A DNA stretch of 64,000 nucleotides, taken from the NCBI GenBank assembly GCA_944390585.1, contig CALXQI010000015.1:1-64000 (forward strand). Direction: 5' to 3'. The position numbers were made by a program, and so were the translations under genes. Source of the DNA: an uncultured Alphaproteobacteria bacterium. Lineage in GTDB: Bacteria > Pseudomonadota > Alphaproteobacteria > RUG11792. Positions 29,051 through 40,615 of the stretch are shown one piece after another; the first letter of the stretch is position 1, and every line of letters starts with the position of its first letter. Under the pieces are notes generated by a model. It was given only the letters and a program-made list of their open reading frames with translations, ran no database searches and was not told the origin of the DNA.

Positions 29051-29620
29051 CCAGGTATAGGATTTGTGATTTAGTGCATGCTATTGTCTAGTCAGGGAAT
29101 TAATGCTCACTTGACTATTCAGATACTTAATACATTTTATTGCTATATTTACTAATGCAGCCAGGTATAGGATTTGTGATTTAGTGTGTTATTGTTTAGT
29201 CAGAGAATTAATGCTCACTTGGCTATTCATGTACTTAAACATTTTATTGCTATATTTACTGATGTGGCAAGGTATAGAATTTGTGATTTGGTGCATGCTA
29301 TTGTCTAGTTAGTGAATTAATACTCATTTGACTATTCATGTACTTAATATATTTTATTGCTATATTTACTAATGCGGCCAGGTATAGGATTTTGTGATTT
29401 AATGTGTGCTATTGTCTAGTTGGGGAATTAATGCTCACTTTGCTATTCAGATACTTAATACATTTTATTGCTATATTTACTGATGTGGCCAGGTATAGGA
29501 TTTGTGATTTAGTGTGTGCTATTGTCTAGTTAGGGAATTAATGCTCACTTGACTATTCAGATACTTAATACATTTTATTGCTATATTTGCTGATGCAGTC
29601 AGGTATAGGATTTGTGATTA
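29051..29620. repeat. Tandem repeat, about 110 bp unit, six copies
   Basis: GGTATAG(G/A)AT TTGTGATTT recurs at about 29054, 29164, 29271, 29381, 29492 and 29602, followed each time by TATTGTCTAG, TTAATGCTCACTT and TTTTATTGCTATATTT. The last copy merges into the 3' end of the decayed frame 29565-29880. Confidence 0.92.
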
Positions 29621-29880
29621 TGTGTCCAATGGCAACAAATCTAGGAAACTGGCATACAGATTTTCTGTAGTATAAATACATTTGTGTTAACTGCAATGTG
29701 GACAAAAATATGATTTTTTCAGGCGTGATGGTTTTTATATGATTTAGTAATAAATCCAAAAGAATTGAGCCAGCACGACTATTTATACACCTAATTATTA
29801 TTTGCAAAACTGCACGATTATTTTCTAAAACTAAAGGCGCCTGTGTAAACAACTCTTCAATTGTATTAATGTATTTTCAA
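29565..29880 (-). pseudogene. Decayed open frame
   Basis: About 100 codons are open with no ATG; only a TTG at 29852 is available. The product is helical (LVLENNRAVLQIIIRC, LLLNHIKTITPEK), and its end is made of tandem-repeat sequence. Probably the last part of a lost gene. No family recognised. Confidence 0.35.
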
Positions 29881-30310
29881 GGATATATGATCACTGCATT
29901 ATCTTTAACAAACTAAAAGTACTGTAAATGCAACTATTAAGTAATTTAAATATAGATGCTGCATTTTAGAGGATATATAATTACTTTCTTATTAGCAATA
30001 AACTAAAAGTGCTGGTGTAAATGTAGTTATTCAATAACTTATATATTTGTGTTACCTGATGTGTTTATTGCTAAAAGCGGGACATTTTTTTGTTGAAAGC
30101 GTTGCTGGATAAGTGGTTGAAAGATATTTTGATAAAAAAATTTGCTTTTTGGATGAGAAATTGATAATCCTATTTATGAAGACAAATATGTCTTCGTGAT
30201 GCATAAATGCAATAACATTATGTGCATTAAATGTTTGTTTTGTTACAATAAAAAGTGAGAACTTCTTTGTTTTATACATAACAAATATTGTAAACATAGT
30301 TATTTAATAC
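29881..30310. other. Spacer with two degenerate 80-90 bp repeats
   Basis: GGATATAT...AACTAAAAGT(A/G)CTG occurs twice (about 29880 and 29973). A minus-strand frame at 30052-30297 looks non-coding or decayed. Confidence 0.4.
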
Positions 30311-30340
30311 TTGCTATTTGTTATAAGTGGCGTGTAAAAT
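30311..30340 (+). promoter_or_regulatory. Possible promoter of fusA-tuf-S10 operon
   Basis: TTGCTA (30311-30316), 18 bases, TAAAAT (30335-30340), leaving a leader of about 105 bases before fusA. The fusA ribosome binding site AGGAGGA lies 5 bases before its ATG. Confidence 0.4.
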
Positions 30341-30452
30341 AAATATGTACAGCAAAGTAAAAATATCATATTGTTATATGGTGATCGTATAGCGTACTCT
30401 TCATTTTTGTTGGGTACGTTTCCATGTTAAGGAGTATATAAGGAGGAATACA

Positions 30453-32537
30453 ATGAGTAGAAAAACGCCTGTAGAGCGATACAGAAACATAGGCATCATG
30501 GCTCATATTGATGCCGGTAAAACAACAACGACAGAACGTATCCTGTTTTATACTGGAAAGTCGTACAAAATAGGAGAGGTCCATGAAGGCGGTGCCACAA
30601 TGGACTGGATGGAGCAAGAGCAAGAACGTGGTATAACTATTACTTCTGCTGCTACAACATGTTTTTGGAAGGATCATAGGATTAACATCATTGATACACC
30701 AGGGCACGTTGATTTTACTGTAGAGGTAGAGAGAAGTTTACGTGTTCTTGATGGAGCAGTTGCTGTTTTTGATGGGGTTGCTGGTGTTGAGCCACAATCA
30801 GAAACAGTATGGCGACAAGCAGACAAGTACAATGTGCCAAGAATTTGCTTTGTCAACAAAATGGACAGAATGGGTGCAAACTTCTTCCGTTGTGTTGATA
30901 TGATTGTTGATAGATTAGGTGCTGTACCTGTTGTGTTAACACTACCTATTGGTATTGAATCTGATTTTAGTGGCATTGTGCACTTAGTAGAGATGAAGGC
31001 ATATAAGTGGAAATCTGATGAGACGGGTGCGCAGTATGATGTTACTGACATACCAGAAGATATGCTTGAGCAAGCAGAAGAATACAGAACAAAGTTGCTT
31101 GATTCTGTTGTTGATGCGGACGAAAGCGCAATGGAAGCATATCTAGAAGGAAAAGAAATCTGTCTTGATATGATAAAAAAGTGCATACGCAAAAAGACGA
31201 TAGAGGGGACGATTGTGCCTGTTATGTGCGGTACAGCGTTCAAAAATAAGGGTGTGCAACCGCTTTTGGATGCAATTGTTGATTATTTGCCGTCTCCACT
31301 TGATATTGGTGCTGTTAAAGGTACTGATTTGCGTGATAATCCGATAGAGCGCAAACCGGATGATGCAGAGCCATTATGTGGTTTAGCGTTCAAAGTGATG
31401 ACTGATCCTTTTGTTGGTACATTAACCTTTTATCGCGTTTATTCAGGTGTTTTAGAAGCTGGCACAAGTGTTTTAAATTCCGTAAAAGATAAAAATGAAC
31501 GTATAGGCCGTATGCTTTTGATGCATGCAAATAATAGAGAGGATATTAAAGTTGCGCAAACTGGAGACATAGTTGCTCTTAGCGGGTTAAAATATACAAC
31601 AACTGGTGACACACTATGCTCTCCTACGCAACCCATTGTTTTAGAAAAAATGGAATTCCCAGAACCTGTCATTGAGATTGCAATAGAGCCAGATACAAAA
31701 GCTGACCAAGAAAAAATGGGTATTGCGCTATCCAAAATGGCTGCAGAAGACCCATCATTTAAGATTTCTTCTGATGCAGAAAGTGGACAAACCATCATTA
31801 AAGGAATGGGAGAGTTACATCTTGAAATCAAGGTTGATATATTAAAGAGAGAGTATAAAGTAAATGCAAAAGTTGGTGCTCCACAAGTTGCATATCGTGA
31901 GACAATTACAAAGGTTGGAGAGGTTGATTACACACACAAAAAGCAATCTGGTGGTGCAGGGCAATTTGCTCGTGTAAAGATTATTTTTGAGCCATTACCA
32001 GCAGGCAGCGGTTTTGTGTTTGAAAATAAAATTGTTGGTGGGGCTATTCCAAAAGAATATATTCCAGGCGTTATTAAAGGATTACAGAGTGCTATGAATG
32101 TTGGAGTTGTTGCTGGTTTTCCTGTGATTGATTTTAAAGCTGTTCTGGTTGATGGTGCATTCCATGATGTTGACTCAAGTGTCCTAGCTTTCGAGATTGC
32201 TGGACGTGCTGCGTTTAGAGAGGGGATAGGAAAATGTGCACCAAAATTACTAGAACCTGTTATGAAAGTTGATGTTGTAACACCAGAAGATTACATGGGA
32301 GACGTAATAGGTGATTTAAATAGCAGGAGAGGGCAGGTCTCTGGTATGGACCAACGTGGAAATGCTAGAGTTATTGCTGCTATGGTTCCGTTGGCAAACA
32401 TGTTTGGATATGTCAATGACCTTAGATCTATGAGCCAGGGCAGGGCGCAATTTTCTATGGTTTTTGATCATTACGAACAAGTGCCACAGAACATTTCTGA
32501 TGAAATTAATGGAAAAAATGGTAATACGGGGCAATAA
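30453..32537 (+). CDS. fusA: Elongation factor G
   Basis: 694 residues, the translocation GTPase. G motifs: [10 protein letters not shown] (G1), RGITI (G2), DTPGH (G3), NKMD (G4), GTAFKNKG (G5 region); domains II to V follow in full to the C-terminus. It opens the long ribosomal-protein run, but rpsL and rpsG, its usual upstream partners, are absent: a repeat-filled spacer of 1.8 kb lies before it. Strong Shine-Dalgarno. Confidence 0.98.
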   Translation: MSRKTPVERYRNIGIMAHIDAGKTTTTERILFYTGKSYKIGEVHEGGATMDWMEQEQERGITITSAATTCFWKDHRINIIDTPGHVDFTVEVERSLRVLDGAVAVFDGVAGVEPQSETVWRQADKYNVPRICFVNKMDRMGANFFRCVDMIVDRLGAVPVVLTLPIGIESDFSGIVHLVEMKAYKWKSDETGAQYDVTDIPEDMLEQAEEYRTKLLDSVVDADESAMEAYLEGKEICLDMIKKCIRKKTIEGTIVPVMCGTAFKNKGVQPLLDAIVDYLPSPLDIGAVKGTDLRDNPIERKPDDAEPLCGLAFKVMTDPFVGTLTFYRVYSGVLEAGTSVLNSVKDKNERIGRMLLMHANNREDIKVAQTGDIVALSGLKYTTTGDTLCSPTQPIVLEKMEFPEPVIEIAIEPDTKADQEKMGIALSKMAAEDPSFKISSDAESGQTIIKGMGELHLEIKVDILKREYKVNAKVGAPQVAYRETITKVGEVDYTHKKQSGGAGQFARVKIIFEPLPAGSGFVFENKIVGGAIPKEYIPGVIKGLQSAMNVGVVAGFPVIDFKAVLVDGAFHDVDSSVLAFEIAGRAAFREGIGKCAPKLLEPVMKVDVVTPEDYMGDVIGDLNSRRGQVSGMDQRGNARVIAAMVPLANMFGYVNDLRSMSQGRAQFSMVFDHYEQVPQNISDEINGKNGNTGQ

Positions 32538-32611
32538 AATGCAAAATAGGGTATGGAAATTAAACCAAAAGTGTTATAGAATCTACTTTATGTTTAGAAA
32601 GGAGTCTAAAA

Positions 32612-33805
32612 ATGGCAGATATTTTTCAAAGAACAAAACCGCACTGTAATATAGGAACGATTGGTCACGTCGATCATGGCAAGACAACGTTGACAGCTGC
32701 GATAACAAAAGTTTTATCAGAGATACAAGAAGAAGGGTATAAAGCACAGTTTAAAGCATATGATCAAATTGACGGAGCACCAGAAGAAAAGGCAAGAGGT
32801 ATAACGATTGCTACAGCACACGTTGAGTATGAAACGGCAAAGCGCCACTACGCACACGTTGACTGTCCAGGCCACGCTGACTATGTAAAAAACATGATCA
32901 CTGGTGCAGCACAGATGGATGGAGCTATTTTGGTTGTATCAGCAGCTGATGGTCCTATGCCACAAACTAGGGAACACATTTTGTTAGCAAGACAGGTTGG
33001 TGTCCCATACATCGTTGTTTTCATGAACAAAATGGACATGGTTGACGATCCAGAACTGGCTGATCTTGTGGAGATGGAAGTTCGCGAATTATTGAGTGAG
33101 TACGGTTTTCCAGGAGATAGTATACCTGTTGTTAGAGGATCGGCATTAAAGGCATTGGAAGGCGATCCTGAGTATACAAAGAAGATAAAAGAGCTCATGG
33201 ATGCTGTTGACAGCTATATCCCACAACCGCAGAGAGATATTGATAAGCCATTCTTGCTGTCTGTAGAAGATGTTTTCTCAATTTCAGGGAGAGGTACTGT
33301 TGCTACTGGACGTATTGAGAGAGGTGTCGTCAAGGTTGGAGAAGAAGTTGAAATCGTTGGTATTAAGGACACTATCAAAACAACTGTCACTGGTGTTGAA
33401 ATGTTCAAGAAATCGTTAGAACAGGGAGAAGCAGGTGACAACGTTGGTATTTTGTTGCGTGGTATAAAGCGTGAAGAAATAGAAAGAGGACAAGTTGTGG
33501 CAAAGCCTGGCAGCATCACACCACACACTGATTTTGAAGCTGAAGTTTATGTTTTGACAAAAGAAGAAGGTGGACGTCATACACCGTTCTTTACAAACTA
33601 TCGCCCACAATTTTATTTTAGAACTACTGACGTGACAGGTACTGTTACATTGCCAGACGGAGTAGAAATGGTGATGCCGGGGGATAACATAAAAATGTCG
33701 GTGCAACTGATAGCCCCTATTGCTATGGATACAGGCTTGCGTTTTGCTATAAGAGAAGGTGGACGTACGGTTGGATCTGGTGTTGTTAGCAGTATCAAAA
33801 AATAA
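32612..33805 (+). CDS. tuf: Elongation factor Tu
   Basis: 397 residues. Delivers aminoacyl-tRNA to the ribosome. G1 [10 protein letters not shown], switch [22 protein letters not shown], and the C-terminal [13 protein letters not shown] ending. An AAAGGAG ribosome site lies 8 bases before the ATG. Between fusA and rpsJ, the order seen in many proteobacterial str-S10 junctions. Whether a second copy exists cannot be told here. Confidence 0.98.
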   Translation: MADIFQRTKPHCNIGTIGHVDHGKTTLTAAITKVLSEIQEEGYKAQFKAYDQIDGAPEEKARGITIATAHVEYETAKRHYAHVDCPGHADYVKNMITGAAQMDGAILVVSAADGPMPQTREHILLARQVGVPYIVVFMNKMDMVDDPELADLVEMEVRELLSEYGFPGDSIPVVRGSALKALEGDPEYTKKIKELMDAVDSYIPQPQRDIDKPFLLSVEDVFSISGRGTVATGRIERGVVKVGEEVEIVGIKDTIKTTVTGVEMFKKSLEQGEAGDNVGILLRGIKREEIERGQVVAKPGSITPHTDFEAEVYVLTKEEGGRHTPFFTNYRPQFYFRTTDVTGTVTLPDGVEMVMPGDNIKMSVQLIAPIAMDTGLRFAIREGGRTVGSGVVSSIKK

Positions 33806-33816
33806 TGGATGGTAAA

Positions 33817-34125
33817 ATGGACTGGAAACGTATAAGAATCAAACTTAAGGCGTATGACCACAGGTTGTTGGATCAATCTGTGCGTGAAATTGTGGACACC
33901 GTTAAAAGATCTGGCGCAACTGTTTGTGGCCCTATTCCGTTACCAACCAGGATTGAGCGCTTTACTGTAAATAGGAGCCCGCACATTTTCAAAAAATCGA
34001 GAGATCAATTTGAAATTCGTACGCACAAAAGGCTGATTGATATCATGGACTGGGCACCGCAGATGGTTGAATCGTTGCGTAAGCTTGAGCTTGCTGCTGG
34101 TGTTGAAGTAGAAATAGTGACGTAG
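33817..34125 (+). CDS. rpsJ: 30S ribosomal protein S10
   Basis: 102 residues from [15 protein letters not shown], the length of the family; an upstream ATG at 33805 that overlaps the tuf stop would add four residues. [17 protein letters not shown] and the C-terminal GVEVEI are conserved. S10 is also NusE, the partner of NusB. Confidence 0.95.
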   Translation: MDWKRIRIKLKAYDHRLLDQSVREIVDTVKRSGATVCGPIPLPTRIERFTVNRSPHIFKKSRDQFEIRTHKRLIDIMDWAPQMVESLRKLELAAGVEVEIVT

Positions 34126-34139
34126 GAGGCGTAAGGTAT

Positions 34140-34790
34140 ATGAACAGAGTTGGGTTAATAGCCAGGAAAGTTGGTATGACTCAGTTGTTTGACGACGATG
34201 GTGTGCAAGTTCCTGTAACAGTTTTGCATGTTACACCTTGTGCAGTCGTTTCTCTGATGACGGAAGAAACACGTGGGTATAATGCAGTTTTGCTTGGCAC
34301 AGAAGAAGAAACAAGCGGAAAACATATCAACAAGGCACAATTAAAAAACTTTGAAAAATTAGGGTGCAAAAACTATAGAATTTTAAAAGAATACAGAGTT
34401 GAAGATCCTACACAATATAGTGTTGGAGATGTATTTGACTGTAGTTATTTTGCGGAAACCAAGTTTGTTGATGTAAGAGGGAGAACAATAGGTAAAGGAT
34501 TTGCCGGTGGTATGAAGCGACATGGTTTTGGTGGGTTACGCGCAACACATGGTGTTTCTATTACGCACAGGTGCCATGGATCTACTGGAAACAGAACGTT
34601 ACCAGGTAGGGTTTTTAAGGGCAAAAGAATGGCTGGACATATGGGGAATACAAACGTTACAACACAAAACTTGAGGATCCATCATGTTGATATTGAAAAA
34701 AACGTGATCTTTGTTGTGGGTAGTGTGCCTGGTGCCAAAAATAGTATTGTGTATATACGTGATGCTGTTAAAAAGATGGAGGCAAAATGA
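34140..34790 (+). CDS. rplC: 50S ribosomal protein L3
   Basis: 216 residues. GLIARKVGMTQLF at the start, the GKGFAGGMKRHGF and GNRTLPGRVFKGKRMAGHMG core that reaches the peptidyl-transferase centre. GGAGG lies 13 bases before the ATG. Overlaps rplD by 4 bases. Confidence 0.98.
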   Translation: MNRVGLIARKVGMTQLFDDDGVQVPVTVLHVTPCAVVSLMTEETRGYNAVLLGTEEETSGKHINKAQLKNFEKLGCKNYRILKEYRVEDPTQYSVGDVFDCSYFAETKFVDVRGRTIGKGFAGGMKRHGFGGLRATHGVSITHRCHGSTGNRTLPGRVFKGKRMAGHMGNTNVTTQNLRIHHVDIEKNVIFVVGSVPGAKNSIVYIRDAVKKMEAK

Positions 34791-35401
34791 AGATAAATGT
34801 TGTAAATACGCAAAATGTAGTGACAGAAGAAATTGAACTTTCTGACTATGTTTTTAACGTAACACCTAGAAAAGACATTTTACAAAGGGTAGTTTTGTGG
34901 CAGCTGGCTAAGAGACGTTCTGGCAGCCACAATGTTAAGGGTAAATCGGATGTACATGGCACTACCAAGAAAATGTATAAGCAAAAAGGGACTGGTGGTG
35001 CTAGACACGGATCAAAAAAAGCGGCCCAATTCCGTGGAGCAGGTGTGGTGTTTGGTCCGGTAAACCGAGATCATGGATACGATTTACCAAAAAAGGTTAG
35101 AAAGCTTGCGTTGCGTATGGCTTTGTCAGCAAAGGTAAGCGAAAACATGCTTGTTGTGGTAGACGATTTTGTTGGTAACGAATATAGCAAGACCTCGGAT
35201 GTTGTAAAGCGTTATGGGAAGTGTGAGAAGATTTTGTTTGTTGATTGTGATAAGAATGCTGAGGTTTATAGAGGGATCGCAAATGCTGTGAATTATGATT
35301 ATATCCCGCAAATTGGACTGAATGTTTATGATATACTAAGAAAAGACAAGATTGTTGCTACAAAAGACGCTGTTAAGCTAATAGAGGAGAGGTTGTCATG
35401 A
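34787..35401 (+). CDS. rplD: 50S ribosomal protein L4
   Basis: 204 residues, with the extended loop carrying KKMYKQKGTGGARHGS and the Gly-Pro segment FGPVNRDH. It lines the exit tunnel. Starts inside the rplC stop and overlaps rplW by 4 bases. Confidence 0.97.
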   Translation: MKINVVNTQNVVTEEIELSDYVFNVTPRKDILQRVVLWQLAKRRSGSHNVKGKSDVHGTTKKMYKQKGTGGARHGSKKAAQFRGAGVVFGPVNRDHGYDLPKKVRKLALRMALSAKVSENMLVVVDDFVGNEYSKTSDVVKRYGKCEKILFVDCDKNAEVYRGIANAVNYDYIPQIGLNVYDILRKDKIVATKDAVKLIEERLS

Positions 35402-35685
35402 ATGTATACAACGTGTTAAAGCATCCATTGATTTCTGAAAAGGCTACTGCCATTAAAGCTACAAGCGGAGCTTATGTTTTTATGGTAGAAAAAGTTGCTA
35501 CAAAGCCAGAAATTAAAAAAGCTGTTGAGACTATTTTTAACGTAAAAGTTGATAGTGTTAATACTGTTACAATTAAGGGGAAGCAAAAAGTATTTCGTGG
35601 CAGAATTGGAAGGAGATCTGATTATAAGAAAGCTATTGTTAGGTTGGCAAAAGATCAGCAAATTGACTTAGGAATTGGGGTGTAA
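35398..35685 (+). CDS. rplW: 50S ribosomal protein L23
   Basis: 95 residues; HPLISEKAT start and the rRNA-contact loop [20 protein letters not shown]. Tunnel-exit protein that docks SRP and trigger factor. Translationally coupled to rplD by a 4-base overlap. Confidence 0.96.
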   Translation: MNVYNVLKHPLISEKATAIKATSGAYVFMVEKVATKPEIKKAVETIFNVKVDSVNTVTIKGKQKVFRGRIGRRSDYKKAIVRLAKDQQIDLGIGV

Positions 35686-35687
35686 TC

Positions 35688-36509
35688 ATGGGATTAAAAC
35701 AATATAAATCTATAACAAATTCACAGCGACAGCTTGTTAACATTGATAGAAAGGGACTTTGGCGTGGGCGTCCAGTCAAGTCTTTAACTGTTAACAAAAA
35801 GTCTGTTGCTGGCAGAAATGCTCATGGGCATATTACTGTGTGGCAGCGTGGAGGTGGACATAAACAAAGGTACAGAAAGATAGATTTTTTGCGTGAGAAA
35901 TATGACATGCCGGCAACTGTGCAGCGCATAGAGTATGACCCTAATAGAAGTGCGTTCATCGCTTTGGTAAAGTATGAGGATGATACTTTGCGTTACATAA
36001 TTGCTCCAAGCAAATTAAAAGAGGGTGATACGATTATTTCTGGCAAGCGCACGGAGGTTAAGAATGGAAACTGCATGTTGTTGAAAAATATGCCAGTTGG
36101 TAGTGTTATTCACAATGTGGAGTTAAAAAAAGGGAAAGGCGCGCAGATGGCAAGGAGCGCTGGGTCTAGCGTGCAGCTGGTTGGTCGTGACGGTGAGTTT
36201 GTTATTTTGCGTTTGCCTTCTGGTGAACAACGATTGGTAAGTGGAGAATGTTATGCTGTATTTGGTGTGGTGTCAAATGCTGATCATCAAAACAGAAGCT
36301 ATGGCAAAGCTGGTCGCAATAGATGGCGAGGGATAAGACCGCATGTTAGAGGTGTTGCGATGAACCCTGTGGATCACCCACACGGTGGTGGTGAAGGTAA
36401 AACCTCTGGTGGTAGACATCCTGTTACACCTTGGGGTGTTCCTACAAAAGGCAAAAAAACACGTAGAAATAAAATGTCAAATAAGTATATAATATCTAGA
36501 CGGAAATAG
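35688..36509 (+). CDS. rplB: 50S ribosomal protein L2
   Basis: 273 residues, full length. Conserved [22 protein letters not shown] and the C-terminal [20 protein letters not shown] with the peptidyl-transferase His. Two bases after rplW. Confidence 0.98.
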   Translation: MGLKQYKSITNSQRQLVNIDRKGLWRGRPVKSLTVNKKSVAGRNAHGHITVWQRGGGHKQRYRKIDFLREKYDMPATVQRIEYDPNRSAFIALVKYEDDTLRYIIAPSKLKEGDTIISGKRTEVKNGNCMLLKNMPVGSVIHNVELKKGKGAQMARSAGSSVQLVGRDGEFVILRLPSGEQRLVSGECYAVFGVVSNADHQNRSYGKAGRNRWRGIRPHVRGVAMNPVDHPHGGGEGKTSGGRHPVTPWGVPTKGKKTRRNKMSNKYIISRRK

Positions 36510-36519
36510 GAGGTAAGAC

Positions 36520-36795
36520 ATGGGAAGATCAGTTTGGAAAGGTCCTTTTTTTGACAGATATTTGTTAAAGAAAGTTGAAGCTGTTAGAGCATCTGGAAGG
36601 TCTGATGTAATCAAAACTTGGTCGAGAAGGTCGACAATTATTCCACAATTTGTTGGTGCGACATTTGCTGTGCATAATGGAAAGAAGTTTATACCGGTTT
36701 CTGTTAACGAAAATATGGTGGGACACAAATTGGGGGAATTTGCTCCAACACGGACTTATACTGGACATGGTTCTGATAAAAAGGTGCAGCGATGA
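36520..36795 (+). CDS. rpsS: 30S ribosomal protein S19
   Basis: 91 residues. Typical [20 protein letters not shown] and [16 protein letters not shown] lies upstream; its stop overlaps the rplV start by 4 bases. Confidence 0.97.
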   Translation: MGRSVWKGPFFDRYLLKKVEAVRASGRSDVIKTWSRRSTIIPQFVGATFAVHNGKKFIPVSVNENMVGHKLGEFAPTRTYTGHGSDKKVQR

Positions 36796-37130
36796 GTACA
36801 GAGATTAATGTTTGCTTAAAAAAAATCAGGGTCAGCCCACAAAAGTTAAACGTGGTTGCCAAAATGATACGTGGCATGAAAGCTGACAAGGCAGTTGGCA
36901 CACTGATGTGTTGCAAAAAGCGCATTGCTGCTGATGTGTATAAGTGCGTGCGTTCTGCGATGGCGAGTGCTGAAAACAACTATGGAATTTCTTCTGACAG
37001 ATTGCGCGTGAAGGAAAGTAGTGTTGGGTATGGCATGAAAATGCGGAGGTATGAGCCGCGTGGCCGAGGCAGAAGTGGGCGTATATGCAAGCCATTTAGC
37101 CAATTGCGTATTGTTATGGAGGAGGTGTAG
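36792..37130 (+). CDS. rplV: 50S ribosomal protein L22
   Basis: 112 residues. Core [16 protein letters not shown] and the tunnel beta-hairpin region [18 protein letters not shown]. Overlaps rpsS by 4 bases; rpsC follows after 2. Confidence 0.96.
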   Translation: MSTEINVCLKKIRVSPQKLNVVAKMIRGMKADKAVGTLMCCKKRIAADVYKCVRSAMASAENNYGISSDRLRVKESSVGYGMKMRRYEPRGRGRSGRICKPFSQLRIVMEEV

Positions 37131-37132
37131 TT

Positions 37133-37798
37133 ATGGGGCAGAAAGTTAACCCAACTGTGTTACGTCTTGGCGGTGTAAGAACGTGGGAGTCTAGGTGGTA
37201 TGCTGAGGGCATGGAATATGCTAAGCAGTTGGCACAAGACTTGAAGATCCGCTCTTATATTGAAAAAAAATATCATGGTGCTGGTATAGCTAGAATTGTG
37301 ATAGAGCGCCCAGCCACAAAAGTGAATGTAGAGATATTTGCTGCACGTCCAGGGGCATTGATTGGTAAAGGTGGTAATGATTTGAATGAGTTAAAGCAAT
37401 ATTTAAACAAAATAGCTGGGCATGAGGTTAACATTAATGTTACTGGCGTGCGCAGACCAGAGATTGATGCCAAACTGATAGCTGATGGGATTGCACAACA
37501 ATTGGAAAGACGTGTTTCTTACAGACGCGCAATGAAAAAGGCGATGCAGTCTGCGATGAAATTAGGTGCTGACGGTATTAGATGCAATGTTAGTGGCCGT
37601 ATAGGTGGTGCAGAAATCGCAAGACGAGAGTGGTACAGAGAGGGTAGGGTGCCGCTGCATACTTTGCGCAATAATATAGATTATGCTGGTAGTGTTGCAC
37701 AGACAACATATGGCACGCTTGGCGTAAAAGTTTTTGTGTATGTTGATGAAAATAAAAGACGACATATAGAAAAACATGAAAGAGAGAGGAGGGGATAA
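37133..37798 (+). CDS. rpsC: 30S ribosomal protein S3
   Basis: 221 residues. [11 protein letters not shown] start, KH domain with [11 protein letters not shown], and C-terminal domain [22 protein letters not shown]. Complete. Confidence 0.97.
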   Translation: MGQKVNPTVLRLGGVRTWESRWYAEGMEYAKQLAQDLKIRSYIEKKYHGAGIARIVIERPATKVNVEIFAARPGALIGKGGNDLNELKQYLNKIAGHEVNINVTGVRRPEIDAKLIADGIAQQLERRVSYRRAMKKAMQSAMKLGADGIRCNVSGRIGGAEIARREWYREGRVPLHTLRNNIDYAGSVAQTTYGTLGVKVFVYVDENKRRHIEKHERERRG

Positions 37799-37800
37799 AA

Positions 37801-38211
37801 ATGCTATCACCAAGAAAGACAAAATATCGCAAAATGTTTAAAGGGCGCATCAAGGGCGTGACTGTTGCTGGATCCAGCGTAAGCTATGGAAGCTATGGAT
37901 TAAAGGCTATGGAAGCTAGTAGGTTGACTGCTAGGCAGATAGAAGCGGCGCGACGTGCTGTGTCCAGATGCATGAAGAGAAGCGGACGCTTTTGGATAAG
38001 GGTGTATCCTGATGTGCCTGTGTCAAAAAAACCAGCTGAAGTGCGTATGGGTAGCGGAAAGGGCAGCGTTGAGTATTGGGCTGCACGTGTGCACCCGGGA
38101 CGTATTATTTTTGAGATTGATGGAGTTACGGAGGACATTGCTACAGAGGCTTTTGCTCTAGCAGCTTCTAAGTTACCTATCAGAACAAAGTTTGTACAAC
38201 GTATAGTGTGA
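37801..38211 (+). CDS. rplP: 50S ribosomal protein L16
   Basis: 136 residues. Starts [16 protein letters not shown], with [22 protein letters not shown] and KGSVEYW conserved. Binds near the A-site tRNA. Confidence 0.97.
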   Translation: MLSPRKTKYRKMFKGRIKGVTVAGSSVSYGSYGLKAMEASRLTARQIEAARRAVSRCMKRSGRFWIRVYPDVPVSKKPAEVRMGSGKGSVEYWAARVHPGRIIFEIDGVTEDIATEAFALAASKLPIRTKFVQRIV

Positions 38212-38219
38212 GGTGTAGT

Positions 38220-38423
38220 ATGAAATTTGATGAATTATTAAATAAAGATTATAAGGAGTTAAAGGATATGGAGAACGCTTTACGTAAAGAGTATTTCAAT
38301 TTGCGCCTACTGTCCAAGACTACACAAGAAGTGAAAACACATGGGTTTCGCAGATGTAGACGTGATATTGCTAGGGTTCTTACACGTATGCGTCAAATTA
38401 GTGGAGGTGTAAAAAATGCCTAA
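38220..38423 (+). CDS. rpmC: 50S ribosomal protein L29
   Basis: 67 residues from MKFDELLNKD at 38220, preceded by GAGGTG; the frame opens 12 bases earlier inside rplP. LRKEYFNLRLL and DIARVLTRMRQ match the two-helix family. Overlaps rpsQ by 8 bases. Confidence 0.92.
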   Translation: MKFDELLNKDYKELKDMENALRKEYFNLRLLSKTTQEVKTHGFRRCRRDIARVLTRMRQISGGVKNA

Positions 38424-38667
38424 GAGAATTTTTGAAGGAATCGTTGTACAAAATAAAAACGATAAGACTGTTAAAGTTCGCGTTGAAGAGCATGTTATGC
38501 ATGCAGCTTATAGAAAGTATGTAAAGCGCCACAAACAGTTTTCGGCACATGATGAAAAAAACGAGTGCCAAATAGGAGCTAAGGTGGAGATTACTGAGCA
38601 TCGTCCGATTTCTAAGACAAAAAAGTGGATTGTTAGCAAAATTATTGAAAATGGAGGTGCAAAATGA
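38416..38667 (+). CDS. rpsQ: 30S ribosomal protein S17
   Basis: 83 residues. OB fold with [32 protein letters not shown] and [10 protein letters not shown]. Overlaps rplN by 4 bases. Confidence 0.96.
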   Translation: MPKRIFEGIVVQNKNDKTVKVRVEEHVMHAAYRKYVKRHKQFSAHDEKNECQIGAKVEITEHRPISKTKKWIVSKIIENGGAK

Positions 38668-39032
38668 TACAGATGCAGAGCAGGATGAGCGTTGCTGATA
38701 ATTCGGGTGCACGTGAGGTTATGTGCGTTAAGGTTATTGGCGGATCTAAACGACGGTACGCTGGTGTTGGTGATGTGATCATTGTGTCTGTTAAAGATGC
38801 AATACCTGGCGGCAAGGTTAAAAAAGGAGATGTGCAACGTGCTGTTATTGTTAGGACAAAGCAATCAATTAGACGCAAGGATGGTATGAACATTAGGTTT
38901 GATAAAAATGCAGTTGTGCTAATTGACAAAGCTGGTGAACCTATTGGTAGCCGTATTTTTGGGCCAGTTACAAGAGAATTGAGGAGTGCTGGATACATGA
39001 AAATCATTTCTTTAGCGCCGGAGGTTATATAA
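38664..39032 (+). CDS. rplN: 50S ribosomal protein L14
   Basis: 122 residues. [21 protein letters not shown] start and FGPVTRELR near the end. Shares one base with the rplX start. Confidence 0.98.
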   Translation: MIQMQSRMSVADNSGAREVMCVKVIGGSKRRYAGVGDVIIVSVKDAIPGGKVKKGDVQRAVIVRTKQSIRRKDGMNIRFDKNAVVLIDKAGEPIGSRIFGPVTRELRSAGYMKIISLAPEVI

Positions 39033-39346
39033 TGAGAAAGTTAAAAATTAAAAAGGGTGATACCGTGCAAGTCATTACAGGTGGTTGTATAGGTGAGCGT
39101 GGTGTGGTAAAGGGTTTTACACAAAATGGTGATAAGGTGATAATTGATGGTGTCAATGTTGTAGTGCGTAATGTTAAGCCTGATTATGCGCATCCGCAAG
39201 GGTCGTATAAAAAAGAAATGCCAATTGCAATTTCTAATGTTGCATTGGTTGATCCTAGTACAAATAAACCTGGGCGTGTTGGGTATAAATTTGATGCTGA
39301 TGGTAAAAAGATGAGGTATTTTAAAAAGACGGGGGTTAGTTTATGA
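39032..39346 (+). CDS. rplX: 50S ribosomal protein L24
   Basis: 104 residues. KOW motif KKGDTVQVITGGCIGERGVVK; GRVGYKFDADGKKMRYFKKTG end. Overlaps rplE by 4 bases. Confidence 0.96.
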   Translation: MRKLKIKKGDTVQVITGGCIGERGVVKGFTQNGDKVIIDGVNVVVRNVKPDYAHPQGSYKKEMPIAISNVALVDPSTNKPGRVGYKFDADGKKMRYFKKTGVSL

Positions 39347-39882
39347 GCTATTTAAAGAATAAGTATACACAAGAAATCGCTGCAAAGTTGCAAGCAGATT
39401 GTGGATATAAAAATAGTATGGAAGTTCCAAGACTGGTAAAAATCGTCTTAAATTGCACAAGCCCGGACATTGCGCATGATGCAAAAGTGCTGAACTCTGT
39501 TACTGAATGGATGACGGCTATTTCTGGACAAAAACCTGTTGTTGGGTGTGCAAGAAAGTCTATAGCGGGGTTTAAATTGCGTGAAGGTATGAAGTTAAGC
39601 GTGCACGTAACAATGCGGCGTGACAGGATGTACGAGTTTATGGATCGCTTGATATACATTGCAATGCCTAGGATTAGAGATTTTAGAGGTTTGTCACCAC
39701 ACGGTTTTGATGGCCATGGCAATTATTCTTTTGGTATAAAGGAACAAATTGTATTCCCAGAGGTTGTTTATGATAGGATTGACAAGATACGGGGGTTTGA
39801 TGTTACAATATGTACCAGTGCAAAGAATAATGAAGAAGGCAAAATGTTGTTAAGTGCTTTTGGCATGCCTTTTGCAAAGTGA
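39343..39882 (+). CDS. rplE: 50S ribosomal protein L5
   Basis: 179 residues. [53 protein letters not shown] conserved. Binds 5S rRNA. Confidence 0.97.
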   Translation: MSYLKNKYTQEIAAKLQADCGYKNSMEVPRLVKIVLNCTSPDIAHDAKVLNSVTEWMTAISGQKPVVGCARKSIAGFKLREGMKLSVHVTMRRDRMYEFMDRLIYIAMPRIRDFRGLSPHGFDGHGNYSFGIKEQIVFPEVVYDRIDKIRGFDVTICTSAKNNEEGKMLLSAFGMPFAK

Positions 39883-39889
39883 GGGAATA

Positions 39890-40195
39890 ATGGCAAAAAC
39901 TAGTTCTATAAACCAGAATAATTTTAGAAAAGCGCTTGTTGAGAGAAAAAAAAGTGGACGTGCTGCTCTGAAGAAGATAATTATGGATAAGACAACAGAT
40001 TTTGATGTAAGAATGCAGACCGTTTTCAAGTTAGCAGAAAAACAGAGAAATGCAAGCAAAGTGCGTGTGCGTAACAGATGTATGTTAACTGGACGTCCAA
40101 GGGGATACTATAGAAAGTTTGGGATTTCGCGTGTGGCGTTGCGTGATTTGGCGTCTTTTGGCTTGTTGCCTGGCGTAACAAAGGCTAGTTGGTAA
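39890..40195 (+). CDS. rpsN: 30S ribosomal protein S14
   Basis: 101 residues from MAKTSSINQ with GAGGGAA upstream. The long S14 type without the CxxC zinc site; ends with [21 protein letters not shown]. Confidence 0.96.
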   Translation: MAKTSSINQNNFRKALVERKKSGRAALKKIIMDKTTDFDVRMQTVFKLAEKQRNASKVRVRNRCMLTGRPRGYYRKFGISRVALRDLASFGLLPGVTKASW

Positions 40196-40207
40196 TGGAG
40201 GTGTAAA

Positions 40208-40603
40208 ATGAGCTGTTGTGACCCAATAAGTGATTTGATTACCAGAATAAGGAATGCACAGATGTCTGGGTTGGATTTTGTGGAGTCTCCTTGTTCAAAA
40301 ATGCGTGAGCGTGTGCTTGATGTTTTAAAGAACGAGGGATACATTAAGGGTTATAGTGTTGAGAAGTATGGTAGTCATAATGTGTTAAAAATAGAGCTAA
40401 AGTATTATGAAGGGAGTGCAGTAATTACGCAAATCAAGCGTGTGTCAAAACCGGGAAGGCGTGTTTATGTGGGTATTGATGATATTAGGCCTGTGTGTAA
40501 TGGGTTGGGCATTAATATTTTGTCGACTAATCGTGGAGTTATGTCAGAAATTGATGCTAAAAAGCACAATGTTGGTGGTGAACTTTTGTGTACTGTGTTT
40601 TAG
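40208..40603 (+). CDS. rpsH: 30S ribosomal protein S8
   Basis: 131 residues. DPISDLITRIRNAQ start and the C-terminal LSTNRGVMSEIDAKKHNVGGELL. GGAGGTG site upstream. Confidence 0.97.
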   Translation: MSCCDPISDLITRIRNAQMSGLDFVESPCSKMRERVLDVLKNEGYIKGYSVEKYGSHNVLKIELKYYEGSAVITQIKRVSKPGRRVYVGIDDIRPVCNGLGINILSTNRGVMSEIDAKKHNVGGELLCTVF

Positions 40604-40615
40604 TGGAGGGTGCAT

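Noticed and set aside
30052-30297. Minus-strand 81-codon frame
   Set aside because: No family, no ribosome site, AT-rich composition; probably chance or decay.
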